NCBI GenBank assembly: GCA_963971285.1
Contig: OZ020250.1
Coordinates: forward strand, 9,346,499 to 9,410,498
Length of the DNA: 64,000 nucleotides
Source: Astropecten irregularis
Taxonomy: Eukaryota; Echinodermata; Asteroidea; Paxillosida; Astropectinidae
Direction: 5' to 3'
Under the pieces are notes generated by a model. That model worked only from the letters and a program-made list of their open reading frames with translations. It ran no database searches and was not told the DNA's origin. A program made the position numbers and the translations under genes. Positions within the stretch are counted from its first letter, which is position 1. Each line of letters starts with the position of its first letter. Positions 1 to 10,479 of this stretch are shown piece after piece.

Positions 1-1200
1 ACATTGTGATTTCTCAATGAACTTTTCCTGTCCATCAGTCCAGCCTGATTCATGTAAAATACTGGTGATCTGTGTAACAGTCTTTGGATGGGACTGCTAC
101 CTCTTCACAAAACTGAACAAAGTGAAAAAATATGCACATAATTATGGTCAAATACTGTGACACAAATTACATACTGGAACGTTATGCAGTTTTGATATTT
201 CTTTTATGCATTGGTGTCCCAGTTGCACGCGACATATCAGTTAAGTCCTGATTATGAACATGTTTAATAAGTGTTGGATTATATTATTACATGTACATGT
301 ACAGTATGTGTACACATAAGGTTAAAACTTGGGGTAGAGTGAATAAATGTAAGATATAGGTCTACAACTGAGTGTAGTTGGCAGACCTTAATAACGATGG
401 TTAAACTGGTACATCTCATAGGTAAATTGTTCACATTGTAATTCTATACTGCTATAAGAGTTTATTGACATTTGTTAGACTACACAACAAACAGTTGTAA
501 TAATTTTCATCAACAGTTTAAATAATCTGTACTACTATCAACTTATTTTTGTTCCTAATTGGTCTGTAACATGCAGTACACAAAACCTGTTGCGCATAAC
601 TGGGACACCAAACATTTTGGTGTCCCAGTTACACGCGTCATCGTGTGTTTCAGTGTTCACCACATAAAAATAGATTGTATTGACACAACAACTCTACACT
701 TGTAGGATTATATGATTATAAGTGTTAAAGTAAAGCATGAGAAAATGCTTGAAATTCATATGTTGGTGCTTTGTACACTTTTGTAGTATTTGTTGGTAAT
801 AAATATTGAAATATTGTGAATTTTGGTCACCCACTTATTTTTATAGAGTGTTCTTATTTCAAAAGTCCAGTCTTTTATGCCAAAGACCTTATTTATGATT
901 CATTATCATCAGAAACTTATTTAAAAAATCATCACCAAAGTAACACAGCCTACAGGCTTATCAGATTTTGGATGGGTATTACTTATGACTTTGGTGTCCC
1001 AGTTATGTTGGTCATTTTTCTTGGTGGGTATGAATTGTGTCCTATGACTTTTCTCAGTGTACCCGCAAAACTTGACCACATTTATTTTGTGACATAGTAT
1101 AGGTAATGCTTTATCCAAAACCATACTCATAAATCATTTTGAATCATTTTGAAATTTTGACCCTTTGTCACACTATTGGACCCCTTATTAATGGACATAC
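1..1200. other. AT-rich non-coding stretch with a repeated 13-bp motif
   Basis: I see no gene here. The short open frames have no recognisable protein features. The motif tggtgtcccagtt occurs at about 212-224, 618-630 and 992-1004, and inverted at 598-610. The first two direct copies also share the following residues cacgcg. Homology to the second duplicated block begins only at 1201, so this is the flank outside that block. Confidence 0.6.
597..631. repeat. Long perfect hairpin built from the tggtgtcccagtt motif
   Basis: Arms 597-612 and 616-631 are perfect reverse complements (16 bp) around a three-base loop. Each arm contains the same 13-bp motif that is found singly at about 212 and 992. 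This could be a cruciform, a foldback insertion, or a protein site in inverted arrangement. No function can be assigned. Confidence 0.75.
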
Positions 1201-1227
1201 CCATATATTAATGATGATGATCTGAAT

Positions 1228-1917
1228 ATGACTGAGTCACATGATGGTATAACTATTATGATGCATAACATACAGGGATTAAGAGCTCATTATAATGATA
1301 TGAAGTGTAACAATCAAATGATGAAATCAGATATCATATGTTTAACAGAAACATGGACTGAAGATCAATTCCAGTATGACTTCCAACTTGATAATTACAG
1401 AAGCTACCACCAACCAAGATGTCTGTCTTATGATAATTCTACTCAGATTACTAACATACTACAAAATCAGTGTCATGGAGGTGTAACTGTATATAGTAAA
1501 ACAAATAGAACTATAAGTAGACTCATGCTGTCAGTAAAGAACATTGAGTATATTGCATTTCATTTAATTGCCAACGTGTCATTAGCAGTTGTTGTTATCT
1601 ATCGACCATCGTCTTATCTCCTACGTGATTTTATGTGTAATATGCAAATTCTACTGAATGAAATCCACAAAGTATCTAACAGATGTGTCATAATGGGGGA
1701 TTTTAATGAAGACATTATGAATGATAAGAGTTCAGGTATTGCGAAGCTGATGTGTGAATCTGGTTACAAGCAGTGTGTTGTAGATGCTACGACTGAAAAG
1801 GGAACATTGATTGACCATGTGTACATTAGAGGAATAGAACCAGTTGAGTGTAATGTAATTCCTACATATTATAGCTATCATGAGGCTGTTCAAGTACAAA
1901 TTGAGAATCTTTCCTAA
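1228..1917 (+). pseudogene. Detached C-terminal endonuclease domain of a helentron
   Basis: This is an open frame of 229 codons that matches the last 229 residues of the complete helentron protein at 26707-36471, with nine amino-acid differences by eye and additional silent changes. It is an endonuclease/exonuclease/phosphatase (AP-endonuclease-like) domain: an N-terminal MMHNIQGL segment, LTETW with the metal-binding Glu, IYRPSS, GDFNED and a late LIDHVY. The homology to the helentron stops 27 bases upstream of the ATG, at the linker between helicase and endonuclease. The PHD, protease, Rep and helicase domains are therefore missing. The frame is open and starts with Met, so it could in principle be translated alone, but nothing here shows a promoter. 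I treat it as a fragment. The alternative is a separate endonuclease gene from which the helentron fusion arose. Confidence 0.75.
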
Positions 1918-2550
1918 GTAGCAATAGGCCTTATGCCAACAATGTTTTAAAACTTGAAGTATTATCGATATGATCAAATACTGCTAACCATTTCAGTTGG
2001 ATGAGGTCAAGAATAATAATGAACCAGTAAACGTGTTCAACTAAGAATAATATCAACTGAACTCATCAGTCAAATTAAAGGAATATGATATGGCTAGGAA
2101 TTTAGGAATGCATCATAAACAAACATTGACATATTTTATGAAAAATGGATTTGCGAACAATAAAGAAGTCAAGAAAAAGAAATGTATGACCTGTATGAAA
2201 TATTGAAAGAAAAAAAATTGAATATTGAATATAAAAAAGCTAAAGATACAAGCAGAAGACAAGCAGAAGAAAGTATAAGGAAAATTATGTTTTCAGAAAT
2301 AATTTGAAAAATGCTAACAAATTAAAATAATAAGGAAAATGATGGCTTCAGAAATAATTTTAAGAATGTAAGCAAATTGGAAACTAAAATTGAAAGGCCA
2401 CTGAAGATGAAATTGTAAATAATAGGCATATGATTTTGTTTTTTATCTATACCATATTGCAGGACCAAACTGAGAGTCTCCATCACATAAAAAAATCTGA
2501 TTCTCTCAAGTAAGGTGATATTAACAACCTGAACACACAAGGCAACAAAT
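1918..2550. other. Helentron 3' flank (block A copy) with decayed internal repeat
   Basis: Matches 36472-37090 of block B. Within about 2250-2385 are decayed copies of the 54-bp unit that encodes the basic KYKENDGFRNNVKNASK repeats in the helentron ORF. Phrases such as aaggaaaatgatggcttcag and agaaataatttgaaaaatgc are recognisable but interrupted by stops. A remnant of mid-ORF sequence therefore lies downstream of the endonuclease end. No open frame survives. Confidence 0.65.
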
Positions 2551-2554
2551 TAAA

Positions 2555-3680
2555 CATGCACGCCATGTGCACACCGTCTTCTGTGCTTCTAGTGGGGTGA
2601 CATAATGACCCCACCCAACCTGCAGATTGTAACCCATGTGCACACCATCTTCTGTGCTTCTAGTGGGGTGACATCATGACCCCACCCAACCTGCAGACTG
2701 TAACCCATGTGTACACCGTCTTCTGTGCTTCTAGTGGGGTGACATCATGACCCCACCCAACCTGCAGACTGTAACACATGTGTACACCGTCTTCTTTGCT
2801 TCTAGTGGGGTGACATCATGACCCCACCCAACCTGCAGACTGTAACCCATGTGTGCACCGTCTTCTGTGCTTCTGGTGGGGTGACATCATGACCCCACCC
2901 AACCTGCAGACTGCACCCCATGTGCACACCATCTTCTGTGCTTCTAGTGGGGTGACATAATGACCCCACCCAACCTGCAGACTGCACCCCATGTGCACAC
3001 CATCTTCTGTGCTTCTAGTGGGGTGACATAATGACCCCACCCAACCTGCAGACTGCACCCCATGTGCACACCATCTTCTGTGCTTCTAGTGGGGTGACAT
3101 CATGACCCCACCCAACCTGCAGACTGTAACCCATGTGTACACCGTCTTCTGTGCTTCTAGTGGGGTGACATAATGACCCCACCCAACCTGCAGACTGCAC
3201 CCCATGTGCACACCATCTTCTGTGCTTCTAGTGGGGTGACATCATGACCCCACCCAACCTGGAGACTGTAACCCATGTGTACACCGTCTTCTGTGCTTCT
3301 AGTGGGGTGACATCATGACCCCACCCAACCTGCAGACTGTAACACATGTGTACACCGTCTTCTGTGCTTCTAGTGGGGTGACATCACGACCCCACCCAAC
3401 CTGCAGACTGTAACCCATGTGTACGCCATCTTCTGTGCTTCTAGTGGGGTGACATAATGACCCCACCCAACCTGCAGACTGTAACCCATGTGTACGCCGT
3501 CTTCTGTGCTTCTAGTGGGGTGACATAATGACCCCACCCAACCTGCAGACTGTAACCCATGTGTGCACCGTCTTCTGTGCTTCTAGTGGGGTGACATCAT
3601 GACCCCACCCAACCTGGAGACTGTAACCCATGTGTACGCCATCTTTTGTGCTTCTAGTGGGGTGACATCATGACCTCAAA
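2555..3680. repeat. 71-bp minisatellite array, block A (about 16 units)
   Basis: Units of 71 bp, measured from successive gaccccacccaacctg positions at 2607, 2678 and 2749. Each contains ttctgtgcttctagtggggt, a short gtggggt...accccac inverted repeat, and a variable acaccgtc/acaccatc segment. Point variants are mixed along the array. The minus-strand frames reading MQSAGWVGS are translations of the repeat, not genes. Confidence 0.9.
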
Positions 3681-3960
3681 TTCATAGTGATTCAATAGTG
3701 ATTGAATTAAAAATTAAATAGCTTATTTAAATTAAATTGCAGCACTCTTTAAATGTTAGCTGTTTATGGTTTTGGACAAAGAAAAACTAACCTTGGCGAA
3801 ACACACATGCAGTTTCAAAATTACAACAAAACATATATTCTTTGCTAAATGTTTGCTTATTTGCTAAACTTATGAAGTGTTTTAACAATTTAAAAATTAC
3901 AAAGTGTGGAGATTAGGCTTACTGTATCTGAGCTATTTTGTTAACCACTTGGGGAAACTT
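3681..3960. other. AT-rich spacer in block A
   Basis: No gene or recognisable element. It matches about 38920-39230 of block B with small indels. Confidence 0.6.
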
Positions 3961-3964
3961 ATGT

Positions 3965-4115
3965 GGGGTTCCGTAGCCCAGTAGTTTGGCAAATCGTAAT
4001 CAAGGTCTTGTGGTCATTCTACAGATTGTGATTATGAATCCAGCCATGGGCTAGTGGTACTTGTGTCCTTGGACAAAAAGCTTTGTCGCATACTGCTCCT
4101 CTTCACCCTGAAGCT
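3965..4115 (+). mobile_element. tRNA-derived SINE, truncated copy
   Basis: A tRNA-like head has a box A-like tagcccagtagtttggc and a decayed box B region (gattatgaatcc). It is followed by ggacaaaaagctttgtcgca and tgctcctcttcaccc, a body typical of invertebrate tRNA-SINEs. The body ends early and is followed directly by a second head. It is also present in block B at about 39232-39385. Confidence 0.6.
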
Positions 4116-4130
4116 TGTTTGTTAACCAGC

Positions 4131-4380
4131 AGCACTTGTGGTGTGGCCTTGTAATCTGGCATGTCGTACTCAAGATCTTGTGGTTAATCTACGGATTGTG
4201 GGTTCGAATCCAGCCATAGGCTAGTAAGTGGTGAGTTCTCGGCCAAGACGCTTTGTCACATATTCCTTGACATTGCTTGATTTATAGCCTTTATGTGCCT
4301 ACAGTGGTCAGGGCTGTATGTCCCCAGGGTGTTGAAATAGTTGCAAGGTATAAATGAAGCTCAATGACCATTGAAAATAG
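4131..4380 (+). mobile_element. tRNA-derived SINE, second copy
   Basis: Carries a perfect pol III B box, ggttcgaatcc, at 4201-4211, preceded by a diverged A-box-like segment (tggccttgtaatctggc). The body includes gacgctttgtcacatattcc, ttatgtgcctacagtggtc, and tgtccccagggtgttgaaat. This is the body and tail layout of tRNA-derived SINEs. The copy in block B is at about 39400-39650. Confidence 0.7.
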
Positions 4381-4553
4381 TATTAGCTACTGTGAGCATC
4401 AATATGCACACTCATTATTATCAGTACAAGTATCGTACACAAGACATTTTTATTTATTTTATAGATCATCGTATTGTTGTTTTTTTTGCACTATTAATGT
4501 ATGTGTGGCAGCATATTACACTTTTGCAAAAGGAACCTTCCCTATCATGACTG

Positions 4554-4720
4554 CAGGGCTGGAAATAAGGTTTGTTGAGGGCAAGGCAAATTTTCCATTG
4601 CAAGGGGCACTTCCATTGGAAAATGATAATGTCTATGGGAACATTTGAAGGGGCACCAAGGCCAAGAACCAGGGCAACGAAGGCCATGGCCTCCGTGGCC
4701 TCTGTTTATTTCCAGCCCTG
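4554..4720. mobile_element. hAT-like MITE inserted only in block A
   Basis: A 167-bp element with 15-bp perfect terminal inverted repeats (cagggctggaaataa) flanked by tgactg on both sides (4548-4553 and 4721-4726). Block B has the uninterrupted site, tcatgactgctgtaat near 39825. The CAGGG terminus is hAT-like. The duplication reads as 6 bp, or 8 bp with one mismatch if the element boundary shifts by one base. It inserted after the block duplication or was lost precisely from B. Confidence 0.8.
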
Positions 4721-4948
4721 TGACTGCTGTAATAATTTATTATTATAATTGCCTAAAAGTGAGAGACATGAAAAGATGTTCCCTGTTTCCATTTGGTTCA
4801 TACTAAAATGATCTCATTTCATTCTAAATATATGCAAACAGTGTAATTTTTGTGTACTTTCCTGTTAATTAAAATTAAATTCTTTGACATCTAAACTGTA
4901 CAGGATTGGTATCATACCCAAAAGAAATGTTTGCAAATTTACATTTAA

Positions 4949-5319
4949 AGGTAGTATCATAGTCATACTTTGGTTTTTATCGAAGAAAAACAGATTCATG
5001 GGCAAAAATACCAAGACAGATACAGTAACAGTCATCAGTGGAACTATTTCAGTCCCATACATGTACGTTGCTCACTTTTTGAGAAAACACTGAAAAACAG
5101 CCACAGTATTTCTTAAGTCTTTTCTCTTTTATTTTTGATCTTTTAAAAGATCAAAAAGATTTTTGATCGTTGTGTTACTAATTTCTGGATAAATACACCA
5201 TTTCAGGTGGAACAATTTTAACGGTATGTTTCTACCACCACCATCCTCATACCCTGTAAGTTATACGTACATCTGTGAACATTTGTGTTTTGGTTTCTTA
5301 CCAAAGTATGATACTACCT
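4949..5319. mobile_element. TTAA-flanked MITE, copy 1
   Basis: A 371-bp non-coding element with ends aggtagtatcat and atgatactacct, flanked by TTAA at 4945-4948 and 5320-5323. The TTAA site is typical of piggyBac-type transposition. Other copies are at 23401-23745, 40053-40402 (the duplicate of this one in block B) and a remnant at 62451-62535. An internal gatcttttaaaagatc palindrome is shared by the copies. Confidence 0.75.
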
Positions 5320-5323
5320 TTAA

Positions 5324-6964
5324 CTTTCAGGGTATGTGTATTTATCCAGAAATTTGTAAAACAAAGACCAAAAACAATTTTGAGATCATTTAGTTGTGTT
5401 TTCGCCATTATCTCGGGTCTCAGATGTCCAATTGTGTTTATTATTTCATGTACATGCTAAATCACACTAAGTGTGAGTGCTGTTCTGTGACTCGAACCAA
5501 TCATGTATATTACACCTTTAAATTATTAAATTGAAACACAAAGACCTCCTTTTAATTGTAGCTTTCAATTCCTATCACTGTACTATTTAATTATTATGAA
5601 TCTTGTTTCTTGGATCATCTGTTTAAATCATGTAGTTTGGCTGGCAAACATGGAACAATAACTTATTTAAGGGTGATAGAAAGCCCACACAGTGAAAGTA
5701 TTGCGGTTACTGACCTGGAATCTTGAATCTTGCATAAGGAATGTTGCATTTAGAACATGAATTTCTTGATCTACAATCTTGAGTCTTTAAGCCTATATTA
5801 TTTATTCTTGTCCTTGGAATCCTCTTCTTTGAATAATGAATACAAATTGTTGATCCTTGGATCATGCTTGTGGATGTGTCAATTTATTTTATGTCTGTAT
5901 GCTTTTTGGATATAGCGTAGTAATTGTGAAAGCAATCCTTGTATACAATGACCCTATAGTTGTGCAACTACAGTCACCAAATTCAAGCAAATCGGTTTAT
6001 GTGCTTGGCTCCTCTTGTAATCATTTCAGATTTAACACTTAACACTAGTGTATCACTCTGGCAAAAAAATATGTCACATAATGGGGCACTATTAATATCT
6101 TTGAGGCAAATTTGCAATGGAATAATGCTAGAGAAGGAAATGTAATGGCTTTCTCCCATCTTGACACTTGTTTACATTATAATGTACATAGTACAAAAGT
6201 TGCCAGTTTGGTGTACTAACTCTAATGCCCAAGTTACTGTGCTATTATGTTGTTTACTTGTTGCTTCGATCTCATCAATCTCTCAAGCCGTGGTTACGAA
6301 AACATAACGAACTCGGACGAAGCACGTCATTATAAGAATCTATTTTTGATATTTTTACAAAGCAATTTTAGCAGTAACTGGAGCTATGAAATTGAGAGCC
6401 GATTATATTTCAAACGCTTTATAAGCTGTCTCCAAGCATTCTTTCAAAAATGAAAGTAATTAGCCCGATTTGCTCCGGCGCGGCCAAGCCAGAAAATGTT
6501 CCCTTAAGAAAATGGATTGTATGGTAATTGTAACGCTTGAGGGCGCTATTGCTGTGATCCGTACAGAGCCGTAAATGCTGGATACGTATAAAGCGATTTT
6601 AGATGTGGCGCTTTCGCGATCGTTACGAAAACGCGTATGACACTAATGAAATGTGTGTTTTTCTAATGTTTCTGAGTCTGAAGCTTAAACAATATATTTT
6701 AAAAATTAGTTTATGACGTTTCAAATACCATTTTCTTTTGAAAATTATGAAACTAATACCGTTTTTGCCCTGTTATCACAATCTCCTGACGATGGACTTT
6801 ACATTAGTACTTTCAACGTACTACCATGGTACTACATTAAGCATGAATTTGTGCCAGTGCGCTCGTAAAGAATTACCGTGCCAACAGTCTGTGCCTGGCC
6901 ATGCACGTCCTGGCCTACCTAGTCTTGGCACATTCACGATGACTTATAATAGGCCTACCAACCA
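5324..6964. other. Non-coding part of block A
   Basis: No gene recognised. It matches about 40407-42030 of block B. The part around 6520-6640 (ggcgctattgctgtgatccg) resembles the start of the dispersed repeat at 12379. The short frames here change between the two copies through indels, which argues against coding. Confidence 0.6.
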
Positions 6965-9900
6965 TTTTCATGGCAGCATGCACAACAACAGCATATAACA
7001 AAGCTTTTGGAAAAAGAATTATTTTCGTAGCATTTGTTGTTTTCAAGATTCGCCGCAAACAAAATTTACTAATTAAACATTTTAATGAGCTGTCATGTGC
7101 TAAGAATTTTTACAACTGTGTCAGAATGATCCTTAGCTTACAAGCTTTCCTAAGATACCTCATCTAAGCTGATCAGAAGACGATAAGAAAATATAAGCAA
7201 AAATAATCATTACCATGACATATGCCGTTCTGCTCCTAACAAAAACTGCCTTTTGATGACGTCATGATGACGTCACTGTAAATTTCTTGGCAGCATGCAC
7301 AACTACATGATGTAACAAAGCTTTTGGAAAAAGAATTATTTTCATAGCATTTGTAGTTCTTGAGATACGCTGCTAACAAAATTGACTAATTAAATATGCA
7401 AATGAGCTGTCACGTGCATTATTAATTAAGAATTTTAACAAACTCAGTCTTAGGATTAACTTCAGCTTATAAGCTTTCATATGATACCTCATATAAGCTG
7501 ATCAGAAGAAGCTAAGTAAGAGATCATGAATAAACAAACTTTGGGTGATAAAGTATAATAATAATAATAATAAAAATCAGAACAAAAACAAAACCTGTTC
7601 CGACATCAGAAATGTCGGAACAGCTAAAAATCAGAAGAAAAACAAAACCTGTTCCGACATCAGAAATGTCGGAACAGCTAATAATAATAACTAGACATTT
7701 AAGTGTTCGTGGACGAACACGGAGCTGTTCCGACTTATTTGATCAGCTTTATAAGCTTCGATGACGTCATGATGACGTCACGGTCATTTACAAAGCAGCG
7801 TTCATCTAAAGTTTCTTGCAAAGCTTTTGTGAAAAGAATCGTTCCCATGGAGCTTTTGTCATTCTCAATGTTCTCTGTTTGCACATAAATTATGCCTTTT
7901 GATGACGTCATAATGACGTCACGGTTAATTTCACAACAGCATGCAAATATACAGGGTCTAACAAAGCTTTTACAAAAAGAACCAATACCTTAGCACTTAC
8001 CGTTCTCGAGATATACTGCTATAAACCAAAAATTACCTTTTTTGATGACGTCATGATGACGTCACTGTAAATTTCGGAGCAGCATGCACAACTAAATGAT
8101 GTAACAAAGCTTTTACAAAAAGAATCATTACCGTAGCACTTACCGTTCTCGAGATATGCTGCTAATAATAAAATCAGCATTTGTAATGACGTCATGATGA
8201 CGTCACGGTAAATTTTTTGGCAGCATGCACAACTACATGTTGCTACTAAGCCTTTGCAAAAAGAATCATTACCGTAGCACTTACCGTTCTCGAGATATGC
8301 TGCTAATAATAAAATCAGCATTTTTGATGACGTCATGATGACGTCACGGTAAATTTCTTGGTAGCATGCACAACTACATGATGCTACTAAGCCTTTGCAA
8401 AAAGAATCATATTCATAGCCTTTGTCGTTCTCAAGATATGCTGCGAACAAAATTGACTAATTAAATATGCAAATGAGCTGTCACGTGCCTAATTAATTAA
8501 TAAATTTATCAAACTCAGTCTTAGGATTAACTTCAGATTATAAGCTTTCATATGATACCTCATATAAGCTGACCAGACAAACATTATAAAAGATTAGGAA
8601 TAAACAAAATTTGGGGTGATAAAGTATAATAATAACTAGACATTTAAGTGTTCGTGGACGAACACGGAGCTGTTCCGACTTATTTGATCAACTTTATAAG
8701 CTCGGATGACGTCATGATGACGTCACGGTCATTTACAAAGCAGCGTGAATCTTAAGTTTCTAGCAAAGCTTTTGTGAAAAGAGTCATTACCATAGCTTTT
8801 GCCATTCTCAAGATATGCTGCAAACATAAATTATGCCTTTTGATGACGTCATAATGACGTCACAGTTAATTTCACAACAGCATGCAAATCTACAGGGTCT
8901 AACAAAGCTTTAAAAAAAAAAGAACCAATACCGTAGCACTTACCGTTCTCGAGATATAATGCTATAAAACAAAAATTACATTTTTTGATGACGTCATGAT
9001 GACGTCACTGTAAATTTCGGGGCAGCATGCACAACTACATGATGTAACAAAGCTTTTACAAAAAGAATCATTACCGTAGCACTTACCGTTCTCGAGATAT
9101 GCTGCTAATAATAAAATCAGCATTTTTTATGACGTCATGATGACGTCACGGTGAATTTATTGGCAGCATGCACAACTACATGATGCTACTAAGCCTTTGC
9201 AAAAAGAATCATATTCATAGCCTTTGTCGTTCTCAAGATATGCTGCTAACAAAATTGACTAATTAAATATGCAAATGAGCTGTCACGTGCCTAATTAATT
9301 AAGAATTTTAACAAACTCAGTCTTAGAATAAACTTCAGCTTATAAGCTTTCATATGAAACCTCATATAAGCTGACCAGAACAAGATTATAGAAGATTAGG
9401 AATAAACAAACTTTGGGTGATAAAGTATAATAATAATAATAATAATAATAATAACTAGACATTTAAGTGTTCGTGGACGAACACGGAGCTGTTCCGACTT
9501 ATTTGATCAGCTTTATAAGCTCCGATGACGTCATGATGACGTCATGGTCATTAACAAAGCAGCGTGCTTCTAAAGGCTATAACAAAGATTTTGCGAAAAG
9601 AATCATTACCATAGCTTTTGTCATTCTCAAGATATCCTGCAAACATTTATTATGCCTTTTGATGACGTCATAATGATGTCCAGTTAATTTCACAACAGCA
9701 TGCACATCTCCAGGGTCTTTCAAAGCTTTTACAAAAAGAACCCGTTACCGTATCACTTACCGTTCTCGAGATATACTGCTAACCAAAAATTACCTTTTTT
9801 TAATGACGTCATGATGACGTCACGGTAAATTTCTTGGCAGCATGCACAACTACATGATGTAACTAAGCTTTTGCAAAAAGAATCATATTCATAGCCTTTG

Positions 9901-10438
9901 TCGTTCTCGAGATACACCGCTAACAAAATTGACTAATTAAAAATTTGAATGAGCTGTCACGTGCTGAATTATTAAAGAATTAAAAATTACCTTTTTTGAT
10001 GACTTCATGATGACGTCACTGTAAATTTTGGGGCAGCATGCACAACTACATGATGTAACAAAGCTTTTACAAAAAGAATCATTGCCGTAGCACTTACCGT
10101 TCTCGAGATATGCTGCTAATAATAAAAATCAGCATTTTTAATGACGTCATGATGACGTCACTGTAAATTTCTTGGCAGCATGCACAACTACACGATATAA
10201 CGAAGCTTTTGGAAAAAGAATCATTTCCATAGCATTTGTAGTTCTTGAGATACGCTGCTAACAAAATTGACTAATTAAATATGCAAATGAGCTGTCACGT
10301 GAATAATTAATTAAGAATTTTAACAAACTCAGTCTTAGGATTAACTTCAGCTTATAAGCTTTCATAAGATACCTCATTTAAGCTGATCAGAAGAAGCTAA
10401 GTAAGAGATCAGGAATAAACAAACTTTGGGTGATAAAG

Positions 10439-10479
<41 letters not shown>

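Noticed and set aside
816..1130. Short overlapping frames on both strands (93 and 69 codons)
   Set aside because: No motif, no homology I recognise, and they overlap each other in AT-rich DNA.
2802..3200. Minus-strand frames of 61-80 codons with repeated MQSAGWVGS
   Set aside because: Direct translation of the 71-bp minisatellite; the frame shifts every unit because 71 is not a multiple of three.
4131..4215. Functional tRNA gene
   Set aside because: The B box is perfect, but no acceptor or anticodon stems can be drawn and a SINE body follows; the same reasoning applies at 39400, 63187 and 63381.
7703..7888. Recurrent plus-strand frames beginning with gtgttcgtggacgaacac at each satellite unit head (61-114 codons)
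   Set aside because: They start at GTG, not ATG, lie wholly in satellite, change length through indels between units and show no protein features.
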